Positions 45,199 to 56,688 of a stretch of 64,000 nt of DNA are shown in pieces; position 1 is the stretch's first letter, and every line of letters starts with the position of its first letter. Both the position numbers and the translations under genes were made by a program. The stretch is from Diphasiastrum complanatum. Lineage: Eukaryota; Streptophyta; Lycopodiopsida; Lycopodiales; Lycopodiaceae. The stretch is taken from positions 32,061,683 through 32,125,682 of the forward strand of contig CM055101.1 in assembly GCA_029204225.1 (NCBI GenBank), given 5' to 3'. Below the pieces are notes generated by a model. The model saw only the letters and a program-made list of their open reading frames with translations, was not told the origin of the DNA and ran no database searches.

Positions 45199-45578
45199 CT
45201 TTCATATTAGAGGAGTTCTAAATCCAAAAAAGACCCTTTGTAAAGATTTTTTTTATATTTTTTCTTATACATGGACCAATCAAAATACTCCAATTTGAAA
45301 TCTACATAACGTAACTTTTTGAGTGCACATTTTGATTCCACACTAAAAATGGCATAACTTTTTAGTGGTAAGTCCGAATTTAGCGGAGTTTTGTGCATTG
45401 GAAAGCACTCAACAAGGGCTTTCCAATGATATGTTACATGACATACTTCTGACCTACGATTAAAAAGTTATGGCAAGTCAAAAGTATTAGTGTTATAATA
45501 TTTTAATATTATAAACTACATCTTGCACGAATTCTTAAAGGGTCTTTTTGGAGCTCAAAACTCCTCTAATGTTGAAAG
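45199..45578. mobile_element. MITE-like element with about 40-bp terminal inverted repeats
   Basis: The left end (45199-45240) contains ctttcat, attagaggagtt and ccaaaaaagaccctttg. The right end (45537-45578) is its inverted complement with a few changes (aaagggtctttttgg...aactcctctaat then gttgaaag). The 380-bp element has no open frame of note. A partial relative lies at 17094-17230. The superfamily is unknown; target duplication is not clear. Confidence 0.6.
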
Positions 45579-45734
45579 TATTTTCCTTCTTCTTTTTCGA
45601 TTCTGATGACTTTTCTGACTTTTGCTCATCAGTCTTTCCTTATTTTTTTTTTACTGCCTTTTTGAAACAAAATTAACAATTAAGTAGTGAAAACAAACAA
45701 TTGAAAAACAAATAAAAAATAAAAATCAATTGGA

Positions 45735-48560
45735 TCATGCTTGTTGAACTGGCGGAGCAGGTTGCCAAAACTTGCGTAATCGACTGCCATTCACAGGAGT
45801 ATCAAACCGTTTTCCGTCCAAGTGCTCAAGAATTACTGCTCCATAGTTCAGGATTTCCTTCACTTTATATGGGCCTTCACCGGTAAACTTCAATTTTCCC
45901 TTGATCAGCTTGGTTTTGTACATCATTGCGAGATCCCTTGCTTTTAGATCCTTTTTGTGTAATCAACAATCGTGCCATGCCTTACGGCGGGCTTTCTCTG
46001 CTGCTAACGCATGAACTGTCATCAATCTTGTTTCACACAATTTGTGCAACGCTTCATGACGTAGTTGTAAAGATTTATTATCATTTAATCATTCTGTTGC
46101 TACTATGCGTAAAGATGGTATTAAAAATTCAATCGGCATGACAACATCTTGACCATGAACCAGTTGACAGGGTGTTTGATTTGTACTATTTTTGTAAGCG
46201 GTTTTGAATACCCATAATGTTGATTTATGTTTCCAATCAGATCGACTCGCTTCAACTGTTTTCGTCATAATAGTGCAAAGAATCTTATTGGAAGATTTAG
46301 CTTGGCCATTCCCTCTGGGATAATAAGGAGTACTAAATCTGTGTATAACAAAAAAATCTTCCAATAAACACTTTATCGTTTGATTAACAAAGTGTGTACC
46401 CCAGTCACCGACAATCTTGATCGGACATCCAAATCTGATAATAATATTTTTGTAGAGAAACTTGGCCGTAGATTTCGCATCAGCAACTTTGACAACTTTG
46501 GCTTCAACCCACTTGGTCATATAATTAATTGCTACGATAATGTATTGGGCCTGAGATTCTCGCACGACATGATGAATAGGACCAACATAATCTAGTCCCC
46601 ATTTTTCAAATGCGCTTGCGATAAAACCGGATGCAAGGGTTCATAGTTCTATCTAGTAGGCTGTCGTGCTTGTTGGCAAACATCACATGTCTGAATATAA
46701 TTTTATGTGTCCTTATGAAGCGTAGGCCACCAACAACCTGATTGCAAAAGTTTGCGAACAGTAATATCTGTAGAGAAGTGTCCTCCGCCCATGCCATCAT
46801 GTGAAAACATGATTAAATCTGGTATTTCATGCGGTAAAACACATCTATGTAAAATATTGTTTGATCCACGACGATACAATTGTCTTGCAATCAATTGATA
46901 AGGTTGAGCCTTATGAATCAATTGCCTCTTCTGTACTTTTGTCAAAGAGTCATTCGGTTTTCCTAGCATCAGGTACTCAACAATATCCGCTGCCCACTCA
47001 GGTACTGCTTCTACATATAATAATGCAGTGTCTGGTAATTCATCATCCACTTCAGTATTAACTGGTGCAGATTCAATTCGCGAAACGTAGTCGGCTAGAT
47101 AATGTTGCTTCCCCTTTTGAACCACAATTCGAAAGTCAAATTCAGTCAATAATAGTAACCATCTTGCAATATGCCCAGTATTGCACGTCTTGTTTACCAA
47201 GTAAAGTAATAGCTGGTGATCCGTATAAAATACAAAATGCATTTTCATGAGGTAATGACGAAATTTCTGAACAGAAAAATCATGGCTAACGCTTCACGTT
47301 CTGTTGTTGAATAGTTCTTCTCTAGATCTGTAAGCTATCTGCTTGCAAATCGTATTGGATAGTCCTTCTTATACTCACTTGGCTGTGTCAAAATTGATCC
47401 AATTGCATATTTCAAGGCATCAGTGTGAACATAAAACGCAACCGTTCAATCTGGAGAATGCAGTATTGGTGTTGAAATTAATGCTTTTTTTAATTTTTCA
47501 AAGGCTTCTAACGCCTCTACTATCTAAATAGGAACAATAGTTAGTTTGTATATAGGTCTTGCTAAATCCGCAAAGAAGATAATAAAAATTTGATAGTAGT
47601 TCACATGACCCATAAACACGTAAACTCCACGAATTGTTGTTGGCGGTGGCAATTCCACAATAACCTTGATTTTAGAATAATCTGTGGCAATGCCATGTCT
47701 CGATATCACATGCCCAAGCACAACTCCGTGGGAAACCCATATCTGGCATTTTTCTGGATTTAAAGAAATTTGATACTTGCGACATCTTTCAAATACTTTC
47801 TCCAATCAATCCAAGTAGTCTATATCTGTACTATTTATGGACTCCCAGGTCCAAGTAAATCTCAAGGAATTTCTATAGATAATCTTTAAAAGCAAATTGC
47901 ATTACTCTTTGGAACGAACTTGGTGCATTACAGAGTCCAAACGACATTACTTTGTAAGCATAGGTGTCCCATTCTGTTGTAAAAGCTGTTTTGTGGCGAT
48001 CTGCAATCCATCCAGAAAACTATAAGCTTCCGCTCCAGCAAGGCGGTCCAAAATGCTTTCAGTAAAAGGTAACAGAAAGTGATCCTTCCTCGTCACTTTG
48101 TTCAAAGCCTTGAGATTCACACAAATTCTCAATTTTCCATTCTTCTTAGGAACAATGACAATCGGTGAAACCCATTTGGTTGCTTCGACATGGAGTACTT
48201 CATTAGATTCTTCAAATCTAGCACAAAATAGTGGCTCCTGATGAACTTCTGGTTCAGCTTGAGTTAACTTTTGTGCTAATACTTCTTTTGCTTTTGGCAC
48301 CAACTTCAAAAACTGTCCCAACGAAATATTGATCTTACTAGGCAAAATATTGATGAGCAGTTCTATTTGCAATGCTTCCGGTTCAGTCATCTTGAAGGGT
48401 TCTTCATGATGATGCAATTGAACATTCATATTTGTATGTGAATTTTTTAGTGACTGCAATGGTGAAGAATGAACTTCAGCTGTTGCTCTAGCAGCTTCAA
48501 GCTCCTCTTCTTCTTGCAGATGTTTGATCCATTGCCTCAAATCTTGATATCTTCTTTTTC
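45735..48560 (-). pseudogene. Ty3/gypsy pol remnant without chromodomain (Athila/Tat-like)
   Basis: Blocks run down the minus strand. RT: SPIVIVPKKNGKLRICVNLK and ILDRLAGAEAYSFLDG (48160-48000), a short deletion of the FSGYHQI block, then RHKTAFTTEWDTYAYKVMSF and a catalytic motif read as YLDL, not YLDD (about 47850). RNase H end: TDHQLLLYLVNKT...HYLADYVSRIE (47225-47060). Integrase zinc finger: HDGMGGGHFSTDITV, CDVCQQ. Integrase core: VAINYMTKWVEA (first Asp replaced by Asn), IVGDWGTHF and GNGQAKSSNKIL (Glu replaced by Lys). C-terminal end: KFTGEGPYKVKEILNYGAVI, ending at 45735. Lineage is inferred from motif style and absence of a chromodomain. It is inactive. Confidence 0.88.
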
Positions 48561-49394
48561 TGCATCCTCAACCCAAGATCTAATCAATTTAGCATCGAGG
48601 AGATGAAGTTATTTGTCACGCATGGATTCGTTTCCATGAGAGCGATAGCGTAGTTCAGATTTCAGCATGAATGGAAGATCCACATTTAACTTTAACATCC
48701 ATTAATCCTAAGCATTAACACTACATCCATTAACACTAGATCCATAATGCATATAACTTACACTTTCTCTCTCTCCCTTTCTCCCTCATAAAAGTATAAA
48801 AACATGCAATCCCAATAACAATGAGATCCAACAATTAGCAAAACTCAACAAAAGCATGAGAGATGGAGAAAAAGTGATAGAGAGCAAGGACATTCATAAA
48901 TCTCACAAGAGAACCAATCTGCTTTATTGAAATGAAGATATGTACATCTGTAGGAACTCGAGTTGGTCCCTTTTCATAGTAGAGAGAAGGACCCTGGCCT
49001 CTGAATCCTATTGGTCCATTTCTGCCTCCCTAATTATTCAAATTTAAAAAAGAGTGGGAAACCCAACTTTATTCACTAACTTGACATTTAGGCTCTACGA
49101 CATCAAAGATCCCGCAAAAAGGCCTAAAGTCCTTTTATTGATTTTCAACTAATCAAATCTCTATGTGATCATCGGGTTGGACTTACACACATAGGGTGCC
49201 AAATCCCTCTCACTTAATAACTAGGGTTAGGGTTGCCTTGAGATCCGCAAACACTCCAACAGTATGCTTGACGGGCTACTTTATAGATGGTTAGCACTGT
49301 CTCAGCACAAAATCCATGGAGAGTTACATTTAATCAACAAAGCCAAATCATGTGTGTCTACTACAAAAGAGTTTGTATGGCCTTAAGCAAGGCC
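48561..49394. other. No recognisable gene
   Basis: AT-rich spacer. A short ttagggttagggtt-like string near 49222 resembles telomere repeats but is too short to matter. Confidence 0.4.
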
Positions 49395-50292
49395 TTAAGC
49401 AAGGCCATCAAGTTGGTATGCTAAGCTTAACACTTTTTTACTCTCTGAAGGCTTTGTTATGAGTGAGTATGATCATTCACTTTATTATAGGTTTGCTAGA
49501 AATGATGTTACCATCTTGCTAATCTATGTGGATGATATCATCGAGTGGTGGAGGCAATCAAGATGTGGAGGATATCAAGAGTGCTCTTAAGAAGGAGTTT
49601 GAGGTGCATGATCTTGGTAACTTGCATTCTTCTCAATCTACTTTCATTTTTCAAGAAAAGTATGCTAATTCTATTCTAGAAAGATTTCATATGGTAGATG
49701 CAAAAGCTAATGATACACCTATGGAGTCTCATATAAAGCTAACTATAAGAGGTAGTGAAAGATCCTTCAAGGACATTACTCTCTATAGAAAGCTAGTTGG
49801 TTCACTCATCTATCTAACCATTAATAGACCATATCTAAGCTATTGTGTTGGAATATTGAGTCAATTCATGCAAGATTCTAGTGAAGACATTGGAAGCTAG
49901 AAAAACGAGTTTTGAGGTACATCATTGGAACTCGAGCTTTTGGCATATTGTATGAGAGATCATCATCTAATCTTTTTGGATTTTCAGATTCGGACTATGC
50001 TGGAGATGTAATCGATAGGAAATTCCTTAGTGCTTATTGTATTTTCATAGGTGATGGAGCTATATCATGGATGTCAAAGAAACAAGCCACTATCTCATTG
50101 TCATCTAGTGAGGCCGAGTACAAAGCTCTTACACATTGCACAAAGGAGATGGTATGGATCAAGAGGATGATCAAGGATCTTCACTTGCTAAATTTTTTAG
50201 AGAGCCAGAGTCAGTCTAGGGCAAGATACACTAATCCAATTGTGGATGACCTTGAGTATGTTGGGAGTCGAGACTCTTATGTAGTTATATAA
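49395..50292 (+). pseudogene. Ty1/copia reverse transcriptase C-terminus and RNase H
   Basis: The fragment starts at a duplicated phrase (ccttaagcaaggccttaagcaa, near 49380-49402) that encodes the LKQA block, continues with WYAKL and EYDHSLYYRF, and reaches YVDD at 49525-49536. A frameshift follows. Then come VEDIKSALKKEFEVHDLGNL, LYRKLVGSLIYLTINRPYLS, a stop at 49898, and RNase H with FGFSDSDYAGD and ATISLSSSEAEYKALTHCTK, WIKRMIKDLH. The order and motifs are those of copia pol. It ends at 50292 with no LTR recognised. Confidence 0.9.
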
Positions 50293-50879
50293 AATGAAAT
50301 GTGGATACTTGTTAACTACTTCATATGTGATGTGAAGTGGTTCAAGGTTCAAGACAATAGTCGAAATGTTCTGACATTTCAAGCCTTTTCATCATTGATT
50401 TAATAATAGATTTTGCTATGGTCACGTATGATGCTCTTGTGTTATCACAAATGCAAACAAATGCAAATTTGTTAAAAAAAAATATGAACAAAGTAATGAT
50501 AATTGAAGGAGCACACACCATAGCCACCAATGATGGAAAACCACAACATTACTTAGAAAGAGAAAATATACAATAAAAATTACTAGCCCAATTCACACTC
50601 TATTGTTACTTAATTAGTTACTTGGTACAAAGTCCAAGAGTCAACATTATAATAGCATAAACTAGGTTAGCCTATGTAGAACGATCATTGTCTTTCTAAT
50701 ACATTTTACTATTTGTGTATAGTTTTAGGTACACAATCCTTGTAATAACATTTATGTTTTATAATCTCATGTTTAAACATTTGACTAAATTGTTGTGCGT
50801 GTTTTCCTCTTTCCAACTTATTTGAGCCCATAGAAGTGTCATGCCAGCCGAGTTAATTCAAGGTCTGGAGGTACATTTT
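50293..50879. other. No recognisable gene
   Basis: AT-rich spacer between a plus-strand copia fragment and a minus-strand gypsy fragment. Confidence 0.4.
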
Positions 50880-52215
50880 GAAGGTGCTAACATGAAAATT
50901 CACATGGAGAATACTATATCAACTTTAAGTCCTATATTTTTTGTGTTTGAGTGTGCATAATCCTTTGATTAAGATGAGAAGGCAATCCCTTAGTTGTAAA
51001 TACAAGCTTGCTATCATGAGATAGGATTGTAGTTGCCTATGGACTAGTGACAAATGTGGCTACCATACTAGGTTCTCGTAGGACTTGTCATTTGGGCATT
51101 CCAGATTGACAAAATCATGGGCATTGACCTAGATAACTAAAAAAGGTCCTCCCTAAAATTTGAAATTTCACTCATGAAATTTAGCATTGTTAAGCAAGGA
51201 AAACTGTTTACTTGTAGTTCCTTACTCTTTATGTTGCATTAGTTCAAAGTTTTCCTTCTAGTATACAAAATGACCATAAATGTTGCATAAAGACTGTTTC
51301 CAATGACAATGGTTAGCTTGAAGCATCTTCAATATTATTTTGCAAAGGGTCTTACTTGACAATTTGGCTTGCTCTTTTCATCTTGGATAGTATGACATAA
51401 TGTTTGTATGTATCATTAGAAAGGATGAAAACATGTGAGTGATAGTCTTATTTGAAAGTTGAGTGCTATGATCATTGACTAACTTTAATCAAACAACCAT
51501 ATCACACATGAATGTTCCCACCAAAAAGCCTTGCAATGCTACCTTACTTTACTAATTTGGCCTCAATCCATTTCATAGTATAGTTAGACTTATGATGATG
51601 TATCTTGTTTGTGTACTTTGAGCCATCAGGTGGTTCAAAACAACAAATGTTTTGAAAGGGCTCTAGGCTAGTGTGGGTTGTAGAGGCATCATACTTCCTT
51701 TTTATGGCTTATGGTAATGTTGGCACACACCACATTGTCAGACAAAATGGAGGATGACCTTGAATAGGGTTAACCACCAAAACCCTTCTTGTAGGACTTT
51801 TTAGCCAATTATTATATTGCAAGTGTGTGTAGCCCACTCCTTGCTGGGTTAGATGTGTGATAGAGGAAAGTTCATGAGGCATGATACATCCACATAGAAT
51901 GTGGCATGTGCATAGTCAATAGAGCTTGCTCATAATGAGTGAATAAGAACACAAATTTTTTAGTTGAGAATTATGTTTGATAGTTCATTTGGTACCCTCT
52001 TTTTGTTGTGGGTACATCTTTTATTCAAAATGAATGATTACCCATGTACTATTGCTTTCTTTTTTGAACAACAACCTTGAGAACTGTTGAAAAAGAATTA
52101 AACACTTGGCAATTCTTCTTATGGTACAAGGATAATCTACAAAATATGATAGCACTTCATGATGAACATATAATACAAACTGATTGGCAAGGAGGTATTG
52201 ATATTTCATATAATA
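50880..52215 (-). pseudogene. Decayed Ty3/gypsy RNase H and integrase (Athila/Tat-like)
   Basis: The minus strand opens with the RNase H end (MKYQYLLANQFVLYVHHEVL, then IAKCLILFQQFS; 52209-52080). Further down come integrase core pieces: SNYTMKWIEAKLVK near 51600-51550 and YYPR, stop, KEQAKLSSKTLCKI near 51380-51330. The motifs correspond to those in 45735-48560, and the same two catalytic positions read Asn and Lys instead of Asp and Glu. Frames are heavily broken. Confidence 0.72.
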
Positions 52216-52399
52216 GGGTCTCTTGGTCCTTTTTCATATAGTTAAGATCAATCTCTATTAGCTTCCAATCTCAATCTCAATCTCAATCTTCCTTTAGTAC
52301 GCTTGATAATCTTTTTCATGCTCCTCTAGTTGTCTATCAACAATTCTAATGGCATACTTTGAAGTGTTATGTGCATGTGAAATTTGAAAGGCTATTTTG

Positions 52400-53450
52400 G
52401 GTGCAAGGATGAAAAGGATAGTGAGGCTTGCTTTAGCTTATAGAAAGCTTTTGGGGCCTAGAATGTCCGACCACTCAACTCATGTATTGTCATGCTATAC
52501 CAACAGGCTTAATATAGATTTTGTAGTGAAAAGTATCGTTCCCACAGAAGACAACGTTAGAAAGTTATGTTTTTGGTGTAATTATGGCAGGTGGTTTCGA
52601 ATGTTATTCAAGTTGTCAATAGACATTAAAAAGTAACCAGTATTACTTATATTTGGAATGGGTAATGTTAATGAATTCAGAACAACAATCTGGCCTCTAT
52701 CGAATTGAAGGAAGCGCGTTCTACAAAAGAAATGTTATCAGAGGAGTACAGCAGACTACACTCTGGCTGACTAAGGTGTCAACAGAGAATCGGAAATTGT
52801 TCGATGTATTCGCAATTGCGCAGACAATTAATTAATCGAGTTCGCGAACTATTCGTTCCTAGACAATAGTCCTCAACAACTAAAGCCCAACTTAATGGTA
52901 AAAGAGCACGTTAGAAACTTATGTCAATGCCAATCAGGAAAACAGATCAGAGACTCAATTCTTCAGACAGGGACTGTCATCTCATTTGTATACATACAAC
53001 TTAATTCAATGATCGTGCTAGACTGCACAAAGATAGTCATTATTCGAGTGTCGAAAAGAAAGTATTCGCGACAGATGAATAAGATGATTTTAAGACAGTT
53101 CTTTAGAGCATGCTTTACAGAAACACAGCACACGACTGTAATGCACTAGAGCGTCTGTCTGATCAAAGAGTAATTCATGAAATGCATTAGAGATTGTTAG
53201 CAGACTCGAGATCACTCACACTCAGCAGTGCGGAGAACAGAGATAAGGGAGAATAACTCACAGAACTCTATTCACTTCTTCAATCTCTTACATAAGCATA
53301 AACTCTTCTCTCTCGATGATCGAGACTGAAGTGTGAGATCAATATATGTTCTACGGGGCGAACAAACACACCTCTTAAACAATAGGTGCGTCGCTCCCGC
53401 GAAAGGGTCTAGTTAAGAATTAAACTGAAAATACGTTCAGCTATACTGTA
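52400..53450 (-). repeat. Diverged relative of the copia LTR at 22197-22703
   Basis: On the minus strand the segment around 53145-53040 reads cagtcgtgtgctgtg, ctgtaaagcatgctc and tcgcgaatac in the same order as cagtcgcgtgtctag, ctgtaaagcttcagc and tcgcgaatac in the other LTR. Edges could not be fixed. Words ttcgcga and gcgaat recur as there. Confidence 0.4.
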
Positions 53451-54379
53451 AGAGGTATACTTAACTATGAGTTAAAGTTACTCTAGTTTAACATGTCTTT
53501 TCATAACTAGTCGTTTCGTATGGATGACCTAGTTAAGGGTTATCCAAGGCAATGTCTTTTCTTATTAAAGGTCTAGCCCTTAATTTATAAGGCAAGTACC
53601 TAGGAGATATATTCTCGAAAAATGACTTAGGCCTCTTCATGATTTATACTTAACCAGCTCATATCTTCATTTTCGAGTATATCATGCCATATTTATGTTG
53701 ATATTCAATTTTTGACATTTGTGTGGCATCACATGTATTGTTCATGAAAGTTTAGCAAAGTCCAATATGATTATTCAGTTATAAGTGTAATACCTCATTT
53801 CAATCTATGCTTAGCCAATGGCATGTTTTGAAACAAAATGTCCAAGCATTATCTTGTGAGTGATCTTGATTTGGCACTTGGTTGGGTTTAGCGATAAGTT
53901 ACAATACAACATCTAAATCTCAATTGAAAATGAGTTTTTGGTGAAAGCATTTCTCACACATGCGCGCCCGCGCGGCCCTTTCATAGCACATGCATAATGG
54001 GAAGTGCACTTAGGTGGGTGTTGGTGCATGACAAGCATGTGTTTGGAAAAGTCAATAGTTCTTGATAACGAATTGGTAGAGTATCAACTGTTTGGCTCTT
54101 TGCCAAACTTTTAATGCTCAAAAACCAAGATTTGCAAAATGGGGTATAAATTGACTAGACATGGCCATTGGTGATAAATTCACCTAATATCTAGAGATAG
54201 ATTCCACCTAGGTGCACTTGAGTATCAAATACTTCATTTAAACTTTTGGGATTTGTTCAAACTTTTAGCACCTTTCAATTGCTAAAATGCCATTCAACAT
54301 CCAATTTACATAAGTGTAAAGAATTTTCGTGAATATTCTAGTGGTATGATAAGCTGACCCATGAGGAAGACATAAATTC
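53451..54379. other. No recognisable gene; some hairpin-like words
   Basis: Short complementary words such as ttaactatgagttaa and gcccttaatttataaggc at 53455-53605 recall the array at 21481-21637, but they are fewer and less perfect. No domain is seen. Confidence 0.35.
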
Positions 54380-54652
54380 AAGAGGTTCAGCCACATAGAT
54401 TTACTACTGAACGATATCACTTTTGAGGATGCTAAGACTAATGCTTTTTGGCAACATATTAGAGTAACTACTCTTTGGAACATCTGGCTACATAGAAATA
54501 GCAGGGAATTCAGGGGTGGTGACTTTTGTATCTCCCCCTTGCTTCTTTTTAGAGAGGCTGAAAACTTTCATGCCTGTAATTTTATTTCTAGCATGTACTT
54601 GGTATAAATTTCCTAATCTATGGCTAGCTTTTTCGAGAGAAAAAAAAAATTG
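54380..54652 (+). mobile_element. LINE 3' end (zf-RVT-like segment and A-rich tail)
   Basis: On the plus strand, NAFWQHIRVTTLWNIWLHRN followed by SREFRG (54436-54513) resembles the C-terminal zinc-binding region of plant LINE reverse transcriptases, whose hallmark is LWxIWxxRNxxxF. An A run (about 54642-54651) lies 125 bp downstream, fitting a LINE tail. The 5' part is absent or unrecognisable. The family A element lies 39 bp further on. Confidence 0.55.
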
Positions 54653-54685
54653 TTAGAAAAAATCTAAATAACTTTTACCCTTATG

Positions 54686-54690
54686 TCTAT
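54686..54690 (+). repeat. Target-site duplication of A4, left (TCTAT)
   Basis: The same five bases directly follow the 3' LTR at 59771-59775, as made by LTR retrotransposon integrase. Confidence 0.88.
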
Positions 54691-55935
54691 TGTTGTAAAG
54701 CTACCTTTACAAGCTTTACTTCCGGTGCCATTGGCGCCAGCTATGTCCCCGGCGCCAGCAGCGCCCCTGCTGCTCCCGGCGCCAACGGCGCCGGCGCCGC
54801 TCCCGGCGCCACTGTGACCAGAATCCAGCCGGCGCCAAGTTCCTATGGCTGAAAATCTTTGATCGGTTCTAGCGAAGTCCAGAGAGCTCAGATCGATGTG
54901 CAATCACCTCACACGATCTAGGCATGATTAAAGGAAGCCTGGGGATCAATAAAATCTAGAGAGAGAAAATGACTTTCTAGAAAGAGAAAATCCTAGAGAG
55001 AGAAAAACGTGCTTTACCAGCTTGGGTAGAGTGCTTGGTATGAGGGGGGGTGCCGAATCACACCAATACTATAGGGGAGTGCGGGTTGCGACTCAGGGCG
55101 AGCTCCAACCAAGTCTCAGCCTCCCTTGCTGGAATGTTGTCATGGCTCTCGCCTTGGCATGCTAGCGCCCCGGAGACTAGGGTCGGTTACACACTTGAAA
55201 TGTAACCTTCTCAGATTTATCAATAAAGTGGGATTTTCCTCAAACTGACTCTGATTACCTTCTGGGTTTCAGTGTTCGGTAAAAGCGCCAGTGGTAAGGC
55301 CGCTTTCAAAATTTTTAATTTGGCACATAGCTGAGGGTCGTATCCCGGGACGCCAGCGGTATGCCGTCGGGACCATTCGGTCCGTGGCGCCAGCGGTATG
55401 CTGTCGGGACCATTTGGTCCAGGAACTGGTTGTTTCCATATCTGTCGCGGCTTGTGGTTCTGAGTGTTCCTTGCATGAACGTGAATGGGTTAAGCTCTTG
55501 GGGAACGGGCTCTAACCTGTCGGCTGAGTTGGATGGCTTGCTTGGGTGGATGTTACCTGTTTATGGCTGTCCAGTCTGGCGTGGCGCCAGGTTGGCTTCC
55601 AGCGCTCGTGACGAAGCTTTCAGTTGGTTAAGTCTGATGTAAGTCAGACCGCTTGCTTGGAATGGATGTTACTCGTTTGTAACGAAACTTCGAGTTGGTT
55701 AAGTTTGATGTATGTCGGGCGGCTTGCTTGGAGGGAAGTCACCCACATCGGGACCCCCGATCTGGCATGGTGCCAGGTTGGATCTCAATGTTGGTTTTTG
55801 GAACTTCAAGTTGGTTAAGTCTGATCGTTGTTGGCGAGTTGGCTGCTTGTATGTCAAGTGGGTTCGGATGGCAAGAGTTGAAGGCTGGGAAGCTAAGTCG
55901 TGGTTCCCGGCTCCCTTTGGGATGCCTGCGCTACA
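54691..55935 (+). repeat. Family A 5' LTR of A4
   Basis: TG...CA ends; GGCGCC palindrome cluster at about 54725-54835; AATAAA near 55222; duplicated 37-bp hairpin unit at 55351-55424; three gttggttaagt repeats between 55624 and 55830. Small open frames in it are shared by all LTR copies and are not genes. Confidence 0.95.
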
Positions 55936-55937
55936 TG

Positions 55938-55950
55938 TGGTATCAGAGCC
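55938..55950 (+). other. Primer-binding site for initiator tRNA-Met (A4)
   Basis: TGGTATCAGAGCC two bases after the 5' LTR. Confidence 0.92.
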
Positions 55951-56025
55951 GACTGGCCGGTCAGCTATGCGGATCTCACGGAAATGGCCACGGTTTGGGT
56001 TTCATCAAGACAACTGTTGTGCAAG

Positions 56026-56411
56026 GTGCTGCCCACAGTGTAAGCACGGGTGCGTCCACGGTCGGGGTGGTCAGCAGAACGGGGGACTTGATGAGTCAAA
56101 GTGCTGCCCTTGAGGTGTAAGCACGGTCAGTTCTCGCGGTTCGGGCCTGGCGCTGTCTGCACGTAGGACGGATGAGGCAAAGTGCTGCCTAGGGAGGTGA
56201 AAGCACGGTTTGTACCTTGTGGGGTGCGGGGCGACATATTCGAACTGTACGGGTTAACCATTGATACAGAGATGCTGCTCGAATTCGGGTGTAAAGCACG
56301 GGTGGTTAGCTGCCGGTGCGGGATAGCTGCCGATCGTTTAGCTATAAGGGCTATCGACCAAAAAGTGGTGGGGCGTGACTGAGGCAATGTGCTGCTTAAT
56401 GGTGAAAGCAC
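56026..56411 (+). other. Five-hairpin leader of family A
   Basis: GTGCT/AGCAC arm pairs occur at 56026-56030/56043-56047, 56101-56105/56120-56124, 56182-56186/56202-56206, 56272-56276/56295-56299 (ATGCT) and 56389-56393/56407-56411, with loops of 12-18 nt. Flanking words recur too: gctgcc after the first arm, ggtgtaa or ggtgaa before the second, and cgg after it. The units are therefore diverged tandem repeats of a stem-loop. The same order is found at 13476-13843 and about 40546-40931. A packaging or dimerisation role is possible from position only. Confidence 0.7.
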
Positions 56412-56688
56412 GGATAGTTGGAGGGGTGTCCTATGTAGGCTGATTCCGTGATCGATTTGTATGGGCGCGGCCAGGCAAAGGTCCGTTGGCAGGACCATCT
56501 CAAAGGGGGACCTTGTCTTTGTTACTTGTTAGTAAACCTGCCTGAGTGTCTTACTTGTACATATTCGTGGTGAGTCTTAGTACTCATGCTTTGCCTGGTT
56601 TGCATGATTGCTTGTGATACAAGGAGCTGATGGCTCGAGAAGGAACCTTTTCTTTTGAAGGCTGATACCATCAAACAAAGAGGACTAC

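Noticed and set aside
49221-49236. Telomere repeat
   Set aside because: Only about two ttaggg units, and plant telomeres are usually tttaggg.
54691-56500. Open frames of 60-141 codons repeated in each family A LTR and leader
   Set aside because: They occur on both strands of a non-coding LTR and change frame freely; several start at non-ATG codons. Their recurrence only reflects repeat copies.
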